The notes beneath the pieces are model-generated. The model was not told where the DNA came from, did not search any database, and saw only the letters and a program-made list of their open reading frames with translations. This document shows, piece after piece, positions 27,997-37,372 of a DNA stretch of 64,000 nucleotides (the stretch's first letter is position 1; each line of letters opens with the position of its first letter). The stretch comes from Hyphomonas neptunium ATCC 15444 (GTDB taxonomy: Bacteria; Pseudomonadota; Alphaproteobacteria; Caulobacterales; Hyphomonadaceae): the NCBI RefSeq assembly GCF_000013025.1, contig NC_008358.1, positions 62,001 through 126,000 of the forward strand, in the 5' to 3' direction. The position numbers were made by a program, and so were the translations under genes.

Positions 27997-29498
27997 ATGC
28001 GCAAGTCTTCCAGAATGCTGTCGCCGTCGGCCGTGTCAGGATCACCGTTTGATTTGTGAATGCCATAGACCACACCGGACAGCAGCAGGATGGCGATCAG
28101 GTTCGGGAAGGCCATCGACGCGTTGGCGATGTCGCCAAACAGCCAGACAATGTTCACCTCGGCCATGGCGCCGATGAAGATGATTACCACCCAGATGTAG
28201 CGGAAAGGCTTGGTTGCCCATTCCCCGACAAGGAAGGTCACTGCCTGTTCGGCATAGTAGGACCATCCGATTATGGTGGTGAAGGCAAACAGTGTCAGAC
28301 ACAGCGTCACGAGCCAGCCGCCGACCGGCCCGGGGACAGCATCTGTAAAGGCCTGGTTGGTGAGCGTGGCAGGGTTGCTGCCTTCCGCCATCCACACATG
28401 TGTCGTCGTCTCACCCGCCCATTGCTTGAACTGCTCGGCTGTTGCCCAGCTTCCTTCGGCCGTGAGGATCACGAGCGCCGTCATGGTGCAAAGTACCATC
28501 GTGTCGATGAACACACCGATCATGGCGATCTCGCCCTGCTTGGCGGGATTTTTCATCTGAGAGGCGGCGTGCGCGATTGGCGCGGAGCCTTGGCCTGCTT
28601 CATTGGAAAACAGGCCGCGTGCCACACCAAAACGGATCGCCGAAAGCACCGCATAGCCTGCAAGTCCGCCAGCGGCCTGGTTCAGGCCGAAGGCAGAAGA
28701 GAAGATCATGCCAAACGCGCCGGGAATATATTGTATATTGAGCAACAAGATTATGAGGCAGGCGAGAATGTAGAGAGCCGCCATCGCGGGAACGAGGCTT
28801 CCCGCAACCCGGCCGATGGATTTGATACCTCCGACGATCACCGCAAAGACAAGGCCCGCCAGAACGATCCCCAGCAGCCACAGCGGAATGCCAATTCCAC
28901 CATCGGAAAACGCGGAATGAATATTCGCAGTCAGGCTGTTGGCCTGGATCATGCCGCCCGTCGCGGTTGCAGATAACAATGTCCCGACGCAGAAGATCGC
29001 GGCCAGCCAGGTCCAGTTCTTTCCGAGGCCTTTCTTGATGTAGTACATCGGGCCACCATTGATGCGGCCATTCTCATCGATTTCGCGATATTTGATGGCA
29101 AGCGAGCTTTCAGCAAAGGCGAGCGCCATGCCGAAGATGGCCGTCACCCACATCCAGAAGATTGCGCCCGGCCCGCCCAGGGTGAGCGCGGTGGCCACAC
29201 CGACAATGTTGCCTGTCCCTACCTGTCCCGATAGCGCCGTAGAAAGAGCCTGAAAGGGTGTGATCGCACTCGGATCGCCATTGCCTTTGCGGCCTTTCCA
29301 GACCTCAACAAGGGCCGGGATGAACCGCAGAAGTGGCCGGCCACCCAGGCGCAACATGAAGAACAGGCCTGTACCAAGCAGAACAACGGCAATCGGACCG
29401 ACAGGAAGAACCTGGGCTCCGTTCCACTCTCCGCCCCAGATGAAGCCGCTGATATTCTGAATGCCAGCCTCGAGATGGGCATATAGCGTCGCAAGCAT
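27975..29498 (-). CDS. Sodium:alanine/glycine symporter (AGCS family)
   Basis: A 507-residue multi-pass inner-membrane carrier of the AGCS family, importing alanine or glycine with Na+ or H+. Family motifs visible are GTGNIVGVATALTLGGPGAIFWMWVTAIFGMA and FSNEAGQGSAPIAHAAS, the N-terminal GTGLFFMLRLGGRPLLRFIPAL, and about ten to eleven hydrophobic segments. The start at 29498 is preceded by GGGGAGG; a longer frame reaching 29531 is less likely. It stands alone, convergent with the MDR gene and divergent from miaB. Which amino acid it prefers cannot be told from sequence. Confidence 0.93.
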   Translation of the reverse strand: MLATLYAHLEAGIQNISGFIWGGEWNGAQVLPVGPIAVVLLGTGLFFMLRLGGRPLLRFIPALVEVWKGRKGNGDPSAITPFQALSTALSGQVGTGNIVGVATALTLGGPGAIFWMWVTAIFGMALAFAESSLAIKYREIDENGRINGGPMYYIKKGLGKNWTWLAAIFCVGTLLSATATGGMIQANSLTANIHSAFSDGGIGIPLWLLGIVLAGLVFAVIVGGIKSIGRVAGSLVPAMAALYILACLIILLLNIQYIPGAFGMIFSSAFGLNQAAGGLAGYAVLSAIRFGVARGLFSNEAGQGSAPIAHAASQMKNPAKQGEIAMIGVFIDTMVLCTMTALVILTAEGSWATAEQFKQWAGETTTHVWMAEGSNPATLTNQAFTDAVPGPVGGWLVTLCLTLFAFTTIIGWSYYAEQAVTFLVGEWATKPFRYIWVVIIFIGAMAEVNIVWLFGDIANASMAFPNLIAILLLSGVVYGIHKSNGDPDTADGDSILEDLRIKETPAE

Positions 29499-29645
29499 GG
29501 ATAAGGGCCTCCCCGGCGCCAAAAGTGTCAATTCGGAGGCACACTAGCCCGCTTCGGACGTATGGGAAGCCTTCGACTGTTCTGGCTCGGGCTTTGTTGC
29601 GGATGGTTCTTTCAGCTTGCCCGCTTTTGAGGCATAAGCCGCCAG

Positions 29646-31037
29646 ATGACCGGCACCCCCGACCAAAAGCCTCCCGGCGAGAAGCCCATGAAGGGCCTGT
29701 TTATCAGGACCTATGGCTGCCAGATGAATGTTTACGATTCCGAGCGCATCCGCGATGTGCTGCGGCCGCTGGGCTATGCACCCGTGGAAACGCCGGAATC
29801 AGCCGACCTTGTCGTGGTCAACACCTGCCACATCCGCGAGAAAGCAACCGAGAAGGTCTACTCCGAACTCGGCCAGCTCAAACGGATGAAAGAAGCTTCC
29901 GGCGGGCGGATGACGATCGCGGTCGCCGGCTGCGTCGCCCAGGCTGAAGGGGAGGAACTCATCCGCCGTCAGCCCGCGGTCGATCTGGTGCTTGGCCCGC
30001 AGGCCTATCACAAGCTGCCCGAGATGATCGCCCGCGCCAGCCGCGCCATCGGCGACCGGCTGGAAACCGAATTTGATACCGTCGAGAAATTCGACGCCTT
30101 GCCCAAGACCCGCGAAGCCGATGGTCCGGCCGCTTTTGTTTCGGTGCAGGAAGGGTGTGACAAGTTCTGCACCTTCTGTGTCGTGCCCTATACGCGCGGC
30201 GCTGAGATGTCCCGCCGCGTGGACGACATTGTGTTCGAGACCCGCAGTCTGGCCAGCCAGGGCGTGCGCGAGATCACTTTGCTGGGTCAGAACGTAAATG
30301 CGTTTCACGGTCCTGCGCCTGTCCTGGAGGGCGGGGAAGATTGGACGCTTGGCCAACTTTGTCGCCATTTGTCCAAAATTGGCGGCATTGAGCGCATCCG
30401 GTACACGACCAGTCATCCCCGCGACATGGATGACGATCTGATTGCCGCGCATGGCGACACGCCGGCCATGATGCCGTTCCTGCACTTGCCGGTACAATCC
30501 GGGTCTGACCGCATTCTCAAGGCCATGAACCGCGGCCATACGGCCGATCACTACAGGGACATCATCACGCGGGTACGCGCCGCGCGGCCAGACATTGCCA
30601 TCGCCTCTGATTTCATCGTCGGCTTTCCGGGCGAGAGTGACGCAGATTTTGAGGCGACGATGCAGCTCGTCCGCGACATCGGCTATGCCATTGCCTACTC
30701 GTTCAAATACTCCTCTCGCCCCGGCACGCCGGCGGCGGAAATGCACGGACATCTGTCCGAATCCGTAAAGGATGCGCGTCTTCAGGCGCTTCAGGCTTTG
30801 CTGCGCGAACAGCAGACAGAGTTCAACGCCTCCCAGATCGGCAAAACCCTGCCCGTCCTCGTCACTGGCAAGGGCCGGAACGCGGGCCAGATGCATGGCC
30901 GTTCGCCCTATCTGCAGGCGGTACACTTCGAAGGACCAGACGACCTGAACGGCAAGATTGTAGACGTGAAAGTCATCGGCGCGAGCCTCAATTCTCTGAC
31001 GGGTGAGCTGGTGCGTGTGGCTGAGGCCGCTCTGTGA
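29646..31037 (+). CDS. miaB: tRNA-2-methylthio-N6-dimethylallyladenosine synthase
   Basis: A 463-residue radical-SAM methylthiotransferase that adds a methylthio group to A37 of tRNAs reading U-starting codons. The UPF0004 domain carries C25, C61 and C96 for one [4Fe-4S] cluster, and the radical SAM motif CDKFCTFC gives C171, C175 and C178. The C-terminal TRAM domain follows ([23 protein letters not shown]). An alternative start at MKGLF (29688) is possible: the first 14 residues are Pro-rich and not conserved. It is coupled to phoH by a 4-nt overlap with a GTG start, a standard alphaproteobacterial order. Confidence 0.96.
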   Translation: MTGTPDQKPPGEKPMKGLFIRTYGCQMNVYDSERIRDVLRPLGYAPVETPESADLVVVNTCHIREKATEKVYSELGQLKRMKEASGGRMTIAVAGCVAQAEGEELIRRQPAVDLVLGPQAYHKLPEMIARASRAIGDRLETEFDTVEKFDALPKTREADGPAAFVSVQEGCDKFCTFCVVPYTRGAEMSRRVDDIVFETRSLASQGVREITLLGQNVNAFHGPAPVLEGGEDWTLGQLCRHLSKIGGIERIRYTTSHPRDMDDDLIAAHGDTPAMMPFLHLPVQSGSDRILKAMNRGHTADHYRDIITRVRAARPDIAIASDFIVGFPGESDADFEATMQLVRDIGYAIAYSFKYSSRPGTPAAEMHGHLSESVKDARLQALQALLREQQTEFNASQIGKTLPVLVTGKGRNAGQMHGRSPYLQAVHFEGPDDLNGKIVDVKVIGASLNSLTGELVRVAEAAL

Positions 31038-32020
31038 CTGGAAAGCGCCGAACGCCGTCCGAGCCCGAACCCCAAATGGTCAGCCGCCTCTATGAGGTGC
31101 GCGATGCCGAACGTCTGCGCGATCTGTGCGGGCCGCATCACCGCCATCTGACCTTGCTCGAAACGCGCCTCAAGACCTACGGCCTTCAGGCCGAGAGTCA
31201 GGGCGGGGGCATCCGGTTAAGTGGCACGCAGGAGGGGGTTTCCATCGCGGAGGCCGCTCTTGCTGATTTCGAGCGGCGGTTGCGCGGCGGCGGAGAGCCG
31301 AGCGAAATGGAACTGGATGGCGCGCTGCAGGCGGCGCAATCGCCTTCGCAATCCTTCACTGGCCTTCGCGGCCTGAAAAAATCCGTTACCGCCATGACGC
31401 GCGGTCAGGCGAAGTATCTCGATATTCTTGCCAATCCGGACAATGCGCTGGTCTTTGGGGTTGGCCCGGCAGGCACGGGCAAGACCTTTCTGGCGGTCGC
31501 GACCGGTGTTGCCGAACTCAACGCAGGTATTCGCCAGAGACTGATCGTGACGCGTCCTGCGGTTGAGGCGGGCGAGAAGCTCGGCTTCCTTCCCGGTACG
31601 TTGGAAGAAAAGGTCGATCCTTACATGCTGCCCATTTGGGATTCGCTGCGCGAGTTGATGGGGCAGGAGCAGATGGAGCGCCGCATGGCGCGCGGTGAGA
31701 TCGAGGTCGCCCCCATCGCCTTCATGCGCGGGCGCACCCTCAAGAACGCCTTTGTGATTGTGGACGAGGCGCAGAACACGACCGCTGCCCAGATGAAAAT
31801 GGTGCTGACACGCCTTGGCCGCGATAGCCGTATGGTGGTTACAGGCGATCCGGATCAGGTGGACTTGCCTGGAAATCAGGAATCCGGCCTCAAGCAGGGC
31901 TTGCGCATCCTCAAGGACGTTGAGGGGATCTCCGTTCACAGGCTGACGGCCGCCGATGTTGTGCGTCACGGCCTCGTCAGCCGCATCATTGATGCCTATG
32001 CGGCATCGGGGGAGAGCTGA
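31034..32020 (+). CDS. PhoH-like ATPase
   Basis: A 328-residue PhoH-family protein starting at GTG 31034, which overlaps the miaB stop. Walker A GPAGTGKT lies at about 144-151, and Walker B is in [11 protein letters not shown], followed by GDPDQVDLP. PhoH-like proteins are ATPases with probable RNA-related roles and consistently accompany ybeY and corC. Here it is the second gene of a run miaB-phoH-ybeY-corC-lnt on one strand with gaps of 4-10 bp, so co-transcription is near certain. Confidence 0.94.
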
Positions 32021-32030
32021 GGCCCCCGCC

Positions 32031-32483
32031 ATGATTAGTTTCGACCTCATCGTCGAGGATGACAGTTGGGCGGCGCTCGGAGACCTCGAAGCCCTTTGCC
32101 GGAAAGCCTTTGATGCTGCTGAATATGTTGCGCCGGTAGAAGAGGGCAATATTGCCCTGTTGCTCGCCGATAATCACGTCCTGCACCAGCTCAACCTGGA
32201 TTTCCGCAGCAAGGACAAGCCGACGGATGTGCTGTCTTTTCCCTCGCTTCCGATGGACCGGCCGTTTCTCGGGGACATTGCTGTCGCTTGGGGTGTGTCT
32301 GCATCCGACGCAAAAATCCAGGGGAAGCCCCTCGACGCCCACCTTGTTCATCTGCTGATTCATGGCTACCTGCACCTGCTCGGATTCGATCATGAGACGG
32401 ACGATGAGGCTGCAGAAATGGAAGCGCTGGAGATAAAGGCGCTTGCTTCCCTCGATATTGCTAATCCATACCGGAATGACTGA
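32031..32483 (+). CDS. ybeY: Endoribonuclease YbeY (rRNA maturation)
   Basis: A 150-residue zinc-dependent endoribonuclease involved in 16S rRNA 3' processing and ribosome quality control. The metal-binding motif [11 protein letters not shown] gives H111, H115 and H121, and [11 protein letters not shown] and GDI blocks precede it. An upstream in-frame extension to 31956 overlaps phoH and is not coding. It sits ten bases after phoH and five before the corC-like gene. Confidence 0.95.
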
Positions 32484-32488
32484 TTGAA

Positions 32489-33349
32489 ATGAGCGACTCA
32501 GACCCCTCCGACGCCGGCCCGTCCGGCCGATTGCGAAGCCTCTTCGGGTTCCGCAAGAAAACGCCCGAGCCTGCGACGGCTGCCAGCAGGGACTTGGACC
32601 CTGCCGGTGCGCCGCAGGTAATGCGGCTGCGTCTTGCCGAGTTTGAAGAGTTGCGGGTCGATGATGTCATGGTGCCCCGCGCCGACATAAAAGCGGTCGA
32701 AGCAGGCACCGGAATTCAGGAGCTTCTGGAGTTCTTTGCCGAAGTCACGCATTCCCGCCTTCCTGTATTCCGGGAGTCGCTGGATGATCCGATCGGTTTC
32801 GTTCACATCAAGGATCTTGTCACGGAGCTGGCAAAGGGCGGGACGCCGCCGCGCCGCCCGCTCGAGAGTCTGCATCGCGAAGTGCTCTACGTTCCCCCGT
32901 CCATGAAGTTGACGGACCTGCTGGTGAAGATGCAGGCGACGCGTATTCATCTGGCGCTGGTCGTGGACGAATATGGCGGCACAGACGGCCTGATCACGCT
33001 GGAAGATCTCGTGGAAGTCATCGTGGGCGACATCGAGGACGAACACGATGATGAAGAAGCTATGTTCGTTCGGCGAAGCGCGCGTGTCTGGGAAGCCGAT
33101 GCACGCACGGAAATCGAGGACTTCCAGGAAGAGGCCGGTGTTGATCTTAGCCTGGATGATCTGGATGCAGACATTGATACGCTGGGCGGCGTCGCCTTCG
33201 CGCTTGCCGGCAAGGTACCGGTTCGCGGGGAAGTGCTACGGCATCCCGGCGGCACTGAGATTGAAATTGTGGATGCAGACTCGCGGCGGGTTCGCCGTTT
33301 GCGTCTGCGTCTGCCAGAGCCACCCCCACAGCCTGCCGCTGAGGAGTAG
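32489..33349 (+). CDS. CorC-family CBS-domain protein
   Basis: A 286-residue soluble protein with a CBS pair (about 62-185: DVMVPRADIKAVEAG, LVVDEYGGTDGLITLEDLVEVIVGDIEDEHD) and the C-terminal CorC_HlyC transporter-associated domain. It has no DUF21 membrane part. Homologues in this operon position (E. coli ybeX/corC) influence magnesium homeostasis and ribosome assembly under stress. The start has a weak ribosome site and is probably coupled to ybeY. Ends six bases before lnt. Confidence 0.92.
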   Translation: MSDSDPSDAGPSGRLRSLFGFRKKTPEPATAASRDLDPAGAPQVMRLRLAEFEELRVDDVMVPRADIKAVEAGTGIQELLEFFAEVTHSRLPVFRESLDDPIGFVHIKDLVTELAKGGTPPRRPLESLHREVLYVPPSMKLTDLLVKMQATRIHLALVVDEYGGTDGLITLEDLVEVIVGDIEDEHDDEEAMFVRRSARVWEADARTEIEDFQEEAGVDLSLDDLDADIDTLGGVAFALAGKVPVRGEVLRHPGGTEIEIVDADSRRVRRLRLRLPEPPPQPAAEE

Positions 33350-33355
33350 AGTTAA

Positions 33356-34999
33356 ATGAGCAAAGCTGTGCGCAGCCACGGGTTCACTGCGCTTGGACCT
33401 TTGCATGAGGCTTTTGCCCGCCTGTCTGGTGTGCCCGCGCTTGCCGCAGCCTTTGCTTTGGGCGCTTTGTCGGCGGTCGCCTTTGCGCCGTTTCATTTCA
33501 GCGCTGTGCTGGTGATTTCATTCACCGGCCTTGTCTGGATGATTGATGGCGCGCGGTCGCAGGCCAGATGGGGCAGGGCGGTGTTTCTGCGTGGGTGGGC
33601 CTTCGGCACAGGCTTTTTCCTGGTCAGCCTGCATTGGACCGCGATGCCGTTCCTTGTCGATCCGGCCAGAACAATCTGGTTCATCTGGATGCCCCTTGTT
33701 CTGCTTCCGGCGGGGATGGCGATCATCTGGGGTGTATTCACCGCCATGGCGGGCGCTTTCTGGTCTGCATCTCCGTCGCGCGTATTTATCTTCTCCCTGT
33801 TCTTTGCACTGGCAGAGTTTGTGCGCGGCCACCTCTTCGGCGGGTTTCCCTGGAACCTTCCGGGTACGACCTGGATGCCCGGCGGCGCCTTGTCTCAGGC
33901 GGCGTCCCTGGGGGGCGTTTACTGGCTGACACTGGTGACGGTGTTTGTCATGGCCTCTCCTGCCGCGCTGGTAGATACGCGCGAAGGGCGCGGCATACCG
34001 ATCAGGGTCGCGCCGGCGCTTGTGTCGGTGGTGGCGCTTGCGCTCGGTTGGGCATGGGGCGCAAACCGCACGGAAGCGACATCACCGCTTACCGATCAGT
34101 CCGTCGTCGTGATGGATGCCGGCGTTCCCCAGGATAAATGGGATACGCTCGGACCCGATCCTGTACTCTACGAATATCTTCGGATGCTCACCTATCCCGA
34201 TAGCCGGCCGGGCGACATCGTCGTGTGGCCCGAAGCGGCTATACCCGCCTACTTGCTGCAGGATGCAAATGCCCTTGATGCGATCGCCGCCTATATCGGC
34301 CAGCGAAAGCTGATCGCCGGCACGACCCGCTATGAGCTCACCACCAATGACAGCCGCATTTATTATAACAGCCTCGCGGTCATGGATGAGACGGTGAATC
34401 AAACCGGTCCTCTTGCGCTCTACGACAAGCACCGGCTGGTGCCGTTTGGAGAACTCGCCGCGATCAACTTCATTCCTTATGGCCCTCAGTTGAGCAGCCT
34501 TTTGCCTCCGACGGTTCAGCGGCTTGCCGCGGATGGGTTCCGTCCCGGCGCGGGCGCAACCGCGATCGACACTGGCGGGCTTCCAGCGTTCGTGGCGCTG
34601 ATCTGTTATGAAGGGCTTTTCCCGGAGATAACGCGCGGCGTGAACGTCACGGACCGGGCGCAATGGATGGTCATGATTTCAAATGACGCCTGGTTCGGCC
34701 GGGGTTTGGGGCCGGCTCAGCATTACGCTCAGAACCGCTACCGCGCGATCGAGACAGGCCTGCCGCTCGTTCGGGCGGCCAATCGTGGAACGTCCGGCAT
34801 TATCGACGGCTACGGCCGTGAAATCATGCGTACCATACCGGCTGAAACGGCGCCTGAAGGATGGTCGACGTCTTACGGCCGGGCGCGGTTGCCGGTTCCG
34901 GCTGACGTTACAATGTTCCAGAGCCGGATCGGGGCGGCGCTTTTCTGGATATCGCTCTGTGTCTTCGCGGTGCTGGCCTTTCTGACGTGGAGGCGATAA
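33356..34999 (+). CDS. lnt: Apolipoprotein N-acyltransferase
   Basis: A 547-residue inner-membrane enzyme that adds the third acyl chain to lipoproteins. Several hydrophobic segments fill residues 25-235, then a carbon-nitrogen-hydrolase domain (about 245-500) carries the catalytic triad E293 (WPEAAIP), K358 (YDKHRLVPFGE) and C417 (LICYEGLFPE). A last transmembrane helix closes the protein. The GFPWNLPGTTW motif in the membrane part is typical. It is the fifth gene of the miaB-lnt run. The many lipoproteins in this window (for example the PQQ dehydrogenase, MsrB and the aminotransferase) would be its substrates. Confidence 0.95.
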   Translation: MSKAVRSHGFTALGPLHEAFARLSGVPALAAAFALGALSAVAFAPFHFSAVLVISFTGLVWMIDGARSQARWGRAVFLRGWAFGTGFFLVSLHWTAMPFLVDPARTIWFIWMPLVLLPAGMAIIWGVFTAMAGAFWSASPSRVFIFSLFFALAEFVRGHLFGGFPWNLPGTTWMPGGALSQAASLGGVYWLTLVTVFVMASPAALVDTREGRGIPIRVAPALVSVVALALGWAWGANRTEATSPLTDQSVVVMDAGVPQDKWDTLGPDPVLYEYLRMLTYPDSRPGDIVVWPEAAIPAYLLQDANALDAIAAYIGQRKLIAGTTRYELTTNDSRIYYNSLAVMDETVNQTGPLALYDKHRLVPFGELAAINFIPYGPQLSSLLPPTVQRLAADGFRPGAGATAIDTGGLPAFVALICYEGLFPEITRGVNVTDRAQWMVMISNDAWFGRGLGPAQHYAQNRYRAIETGLPLVRAANRGTSGIIDGYGREIMRTIPAETAPEGWSTSYGRARLPVPADVTMFQSRIGAALFWISLCVFAVLAFLTWRR

Positions 35000-35040
35000 G
35001 CCCTTCTCTTTAGGGAAACGTCGGTACGTCCGGATTTGTC

Positions 35041-35478
35041 ATGTCAGAAAGCAAACTGCCGAGCGATATCGACCGGGTCGTGGGGCAAAACATCCATCGC
35101 CAGCGGCGGAAGCTGAAGCTCACCCAGGAGAAGCTGGGAGAGTTGCTAGGTTTGACGTTCCAGCAGGTCCAGAAGTACGAAAAAGGCGTGAACCGCGTCT
35201 CCGCAGGCCGGCTTTACGAGATTGCCGGTGTCCTTGAGGTGCCGGTCGAGTTCTTCTTTGATGGCGCAGATACTGTTGTCTCAAATGGAGTTGCCGAGCT
35301 AGCGGAAGATCTTGATGACACCCAGCTGGCGGTACTCTCCGACGAAGTTCTACAATTGATAGAGGCGTTTCAGAAAATTGAGGACGCTGCCCTGCGCGGC
35401 TCCCTGCTGGCGACTGTGCGTGCGGCGGCCTCAGCATTTGACACCCGCGCCAATTCCGACCGGAGCCGGGATGACTGA
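35041..35478 (+). CDS. XRE-family helix-turn-helix regulator
   Basis: A 145-residue protein. The HTH_3 domain covers about 16-72: GQNIHRQRRKLKLTQEKLGELLGLTFQQVQKYEKGVNRVSAGRLYEIAGVLEVPVEFFF. The C-terminal half is acidic, helical and ends with Ser, Arg and Asp. This gene is found after lnt in many alphaproteobacteria. Its stop overlaps the trmB start region by eight bases (ATGACTGA), so the two are coupled. In several relatives metK lies between them; here it does not. Target genes are unknown. Confidence 0.9.
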   Translation: MSESKLPSDIDRVVGQNIHRQRRKLKLTQEKLGELLGLTFQQVQKYEKGVNRVSAGRLYEIAGVLEVPVEFFFDGADTVVSNGVAELAEDLDDTQLAVLSDEVLQLIEAFQKIEDAALRGSLLATVRAAASAFDTRANSDRSRDD

Positions 35479-36169
35479 CACCAGAGATTCAGAGTTCCGG
35501 GATCGCCCATTGCGCAGCTTTGGCCGGACAGGCGGGCGCCCCCTGTCGCCGCGTCAGAAAACCCTGATGGCGGAGAAGCTGGATACCTACCGTATTGCTG
35601 AGGGCGACGGGCCCTTAGATCTGTGCGCAATGTTTCCCGGAAAAGAGGCTTTCTGGTTGGAAATCGGCTTCGGCGGCGCTGAACATATGATCGCTCAGGC
35701 GGCGCAGAATCCAGATGTCGGCATCATTGGCTGCGAGCCCTTTCTGGAAGGGATCGCCAAGGCTCTGGGGGGGATCGAAGAGACGGACCTGAATAATGTC
35801 CGCGTCTGGCCAGACGATGCCCGGCCGCTGATCGCCCGCATGCCGGACCAGTGCCTCGATCGCGCCTTCGTCCTTTTCCCGGACCCATGGCCCAAGCGCC
35901 GGCAGCACAAGCGCCGCCTTGTGCAGGCAGACTTTCTGTCCATTCTGCATCCAAAAATGAAACCCGGAGCGCGCCTGCGCTTTGCAACCGACGTCAAAAG
36001 CTATGCCGACGAGGCGCTGCTGACGTTCGTATCCGACGGCCGGTTTGAATGGCTGGCCGCTTCGCCGGATGATTGGCGCTGCCCGCCGCAGGATCATGTG
36101 ACCACCCGCTACGAGTCCAAGCGGCTTGGCGACTGCAAACCGGTATGGTTTGACTTCCGGATACGTTGA
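35471..36169 (+). CDS. trmB: tRNA (guanine-N7)-methyltransferase
   Basis: A 232-residue SAM-dependent enzyme forming m7G46 in tRNA. The SAM motif EIGFGGAEHM, the GCEPFLEGIAKAL block, the FPDPWPKRRQHKRRL signature and the final ATDVKSYADEALLTF are characteristic. The ATG at 35471 overlaps the end of the XRE gene; the longer frame back to 35378 is antisense-like and not coding. It is followed by a 185-bp gap to cspA. Confidence 0.94.
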   Translation: MTDTRDSEFRDRPLRSFGRTGGRPLSPRQKTLMAEKLDTYRIAEGDGPLDLCAMFPGKEAFWLEIGFGGAEHMIAQAAQNPDVGIIGCEPFLEGIAKALGGIEETDLNNVRVWPDDARPLIARMPDQCLDRAFVLFPDPWPKRRQHKRRLVQADFLSILHPKMKPGARLRFATDVKSYADEALLTFVSDGRFEWLAASPDDWRCPPQDHVTTRYESKRLGDCKPVWFDFRIR

Positions 36170-36354
36170 TCTGATGGGGCTTCTTGACGAAAACGCCCGT
36201 ACATGCACAAATCTAGGCTATCGAAACCGGTCGGTCTGAATATCAAGACCCCGTCAGACCGACGGCAATGACTTTCCCTCCTCCGAGTTTCGAACGGCAC
36301 CGCACGGCGTAATTCCGCGTCTGCGCGGCCTACGGAAGGCAAAGGAAAGCCATT
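36170..36354 (+). promoter_or_regulatory. Leader region of the cold-shock gene
   Basis: The 185 bases before cspA hold no gene. TTGACG at 36184-36189 could be a -35, but I find no convincing -10 at normal spacing. A long untranslated leader is usual for CspA-type mRNAs and would fit. A purine-rich site AAAGGAAAG directly precedes the ATG. Confidence 0.35.
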
Positions 36355-36564
36355 ATGGCAACCGGCAAAGTTAAGTGGTTCAATGATCAGAAGGGCTTTG
36401 GTTTCATCAAGCCTGACGATGGCGGCGCAGACATTTTCGTCCACATTTCTGCTGTTGAGCGTTCGGGCCTCAAGACCCTCGCTGAGAACCAGTCTATCTC
36501 CTATGAGCTCTATAAAGACGAGCGCCGCGGCAAGACCTCGGCTGTGGACCTCAAAGTCCTCTAA
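36355..36564 (+). CDS. CspA-family cold-shock protein
   Basis: A 69-residue RNA-binding beta-barrel. RNP1 is KGFGFIKP (13-20) and RNP2 is DIFVHISAVE (24-33). It starts MATGKVKWFNDQ, the typical opening of CspA proteins, and ends with TSAVDLKVL. Such proteins act as RNA chaperones and transcription antiterminators in cold or stationary phase. It sits alone between trmB and a terminator pair before rimP. Confidence 0.96.
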   Translation: MATGKVKWFNDQKGFGFIKPDDGGADIFVHISAVERSGLKTLAENQSISYELYKDERRGKTSAVDLKVL

Positions 36565-36596
36565 GTCTGAAAGCTGGCTCCTTCGGGAACAGATCG

Positions 36597-36631
36597 CGGC
36601 GGCTTCCGGCAGGGGGCCGCCGATTTCGTTT
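36597..36631 (+). terminator. Hairpin after cspA
   Basis: A 7-bp stem (CGGCGGC 36597-36603, GCCGCCG 36616-36622) with a 12-nt loop is followed by ATTTCGTTT. It lies about 33 bp after the cspA stop and is a plausible terminator. Confidence 0.55.
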
Positions 36632-36713
36632 CGGGGTGCTTTAAAGCCTGACAGACACCCTCTCGACATCTGGGAGAATTGCGACTATCTAGCGCCCAAG
36701 TCGAAATATATCG

Positions 36714-36750
36714 GCGGCGGGTCCGGAAACGGGTCCGCCGCTTTTCTTTA
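36714..36750 (+). terminator. Strong hairpin with T run just before rimP
   Basis: A 12-bp stem (36714-36725 with 36730-36741, two G-T pairs), a GAAA tetraloop and TTTTCTTTA follow. It ends 23 bp before the rimP start. Either it is a second cspA terminator or it attenuates transcription into rimP-nusA-infB. Confidence 0.75.
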
Positions 36751-36772
36751 GTCCGGAGCCTGCCCTCTGCAC

Positions 36773-37372
36773 ATGATCGTTCTGACTGAACAGGAACGCC
36801 GCCTTCTCTCCCTGGTCCAGCCGGTGGCTGAGGGCCTCGGCATGGAAATCGTGCGTCTGCGCGTTCAGGGCGGGCGCCGCCCGCATCTGCAGATCATGGC
36901 CGAGCGGGCAGGGGGTGCGCCAACCGGTATCGAAGATTGCGCGCGTCTCTCGCGTGGCATGTCCCCGGTCCTTGAAGCAGCTGACCCCATTTCTGAGGCT
37001 TACACACTCGAAGTGTCGACGCCTGGAATTGACCGCCCGCTGACCCGGCCGGGAGATTTTGCCCGGTGGATCGGCCATGCTGTGCGGATTGAGCTCGCGC
37101 GCCCCATTGATGGCCGGCGCCGTTTTACGGGCACGATCACGGGCGAAGACAATGATGGCGCTCATATCGAGCTCGACGATGAGACAAAGCTTGTCGCGGC
37201 TGTCCATGAGATGAGCCGGGCCAGCCTTGTGCTGACGGATGAACTGATTGAAGCGGCGCGGGTGGCCGGAAATCTGCCCCCGCAGCCGGAAGACGACGAA
37301 GACATGCTCGCCGATTTTGAAATCGACGAGTCCGAAGACGAAGAAGACCCAGAGACAGGAGATGTCCAATGA
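36773..37372 (+). CDS. rimP: Ribosome maturation factor RimP
   Basis: A 199-residue 30S assembly factor. The N-terminal domain has VQPVAEGLGMEIVRLRVQGGRRPHLQIMAER, then the YTLEVSTPGIDRPLTRPGDFARWIGH signature and the C-terminal SH3-like part. A long acidic tail (about residues 170-199: PEDDEDMLADFEIDESEDEEDPETGD) is longer than in E. coli RimP but seen in this class. The start overlaps nusA by four bases at its 3' end (ATGA at 37369). First gene of the rimP-nusA-infB operon. Confidence 0.95.
   Translation: MIVLTEQERRLLSLVQPVAEGLGMEIVRLRVQGGRRPHLQIMAERAGGAPTGIEDCARLSRGMSPVLEAADPISEAYTLEVSTPGIDRPLTRPGDFARWIGHAVRIELARPIDGRRRFTGTITGEDNDGAHIELDDETKLVAAVHEMSRASLVLTDELIEAARVAGNLPPQPEDDEDMLADFEIDESEDEEDPETGDVQ

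Noticed and set aside
36184-36224. TTGACG with GCTATCGA as a cspA promoter
   Set aside because: The spacing is 26-27 bp, far from any known promoter pattern; kept only as a possible -35.
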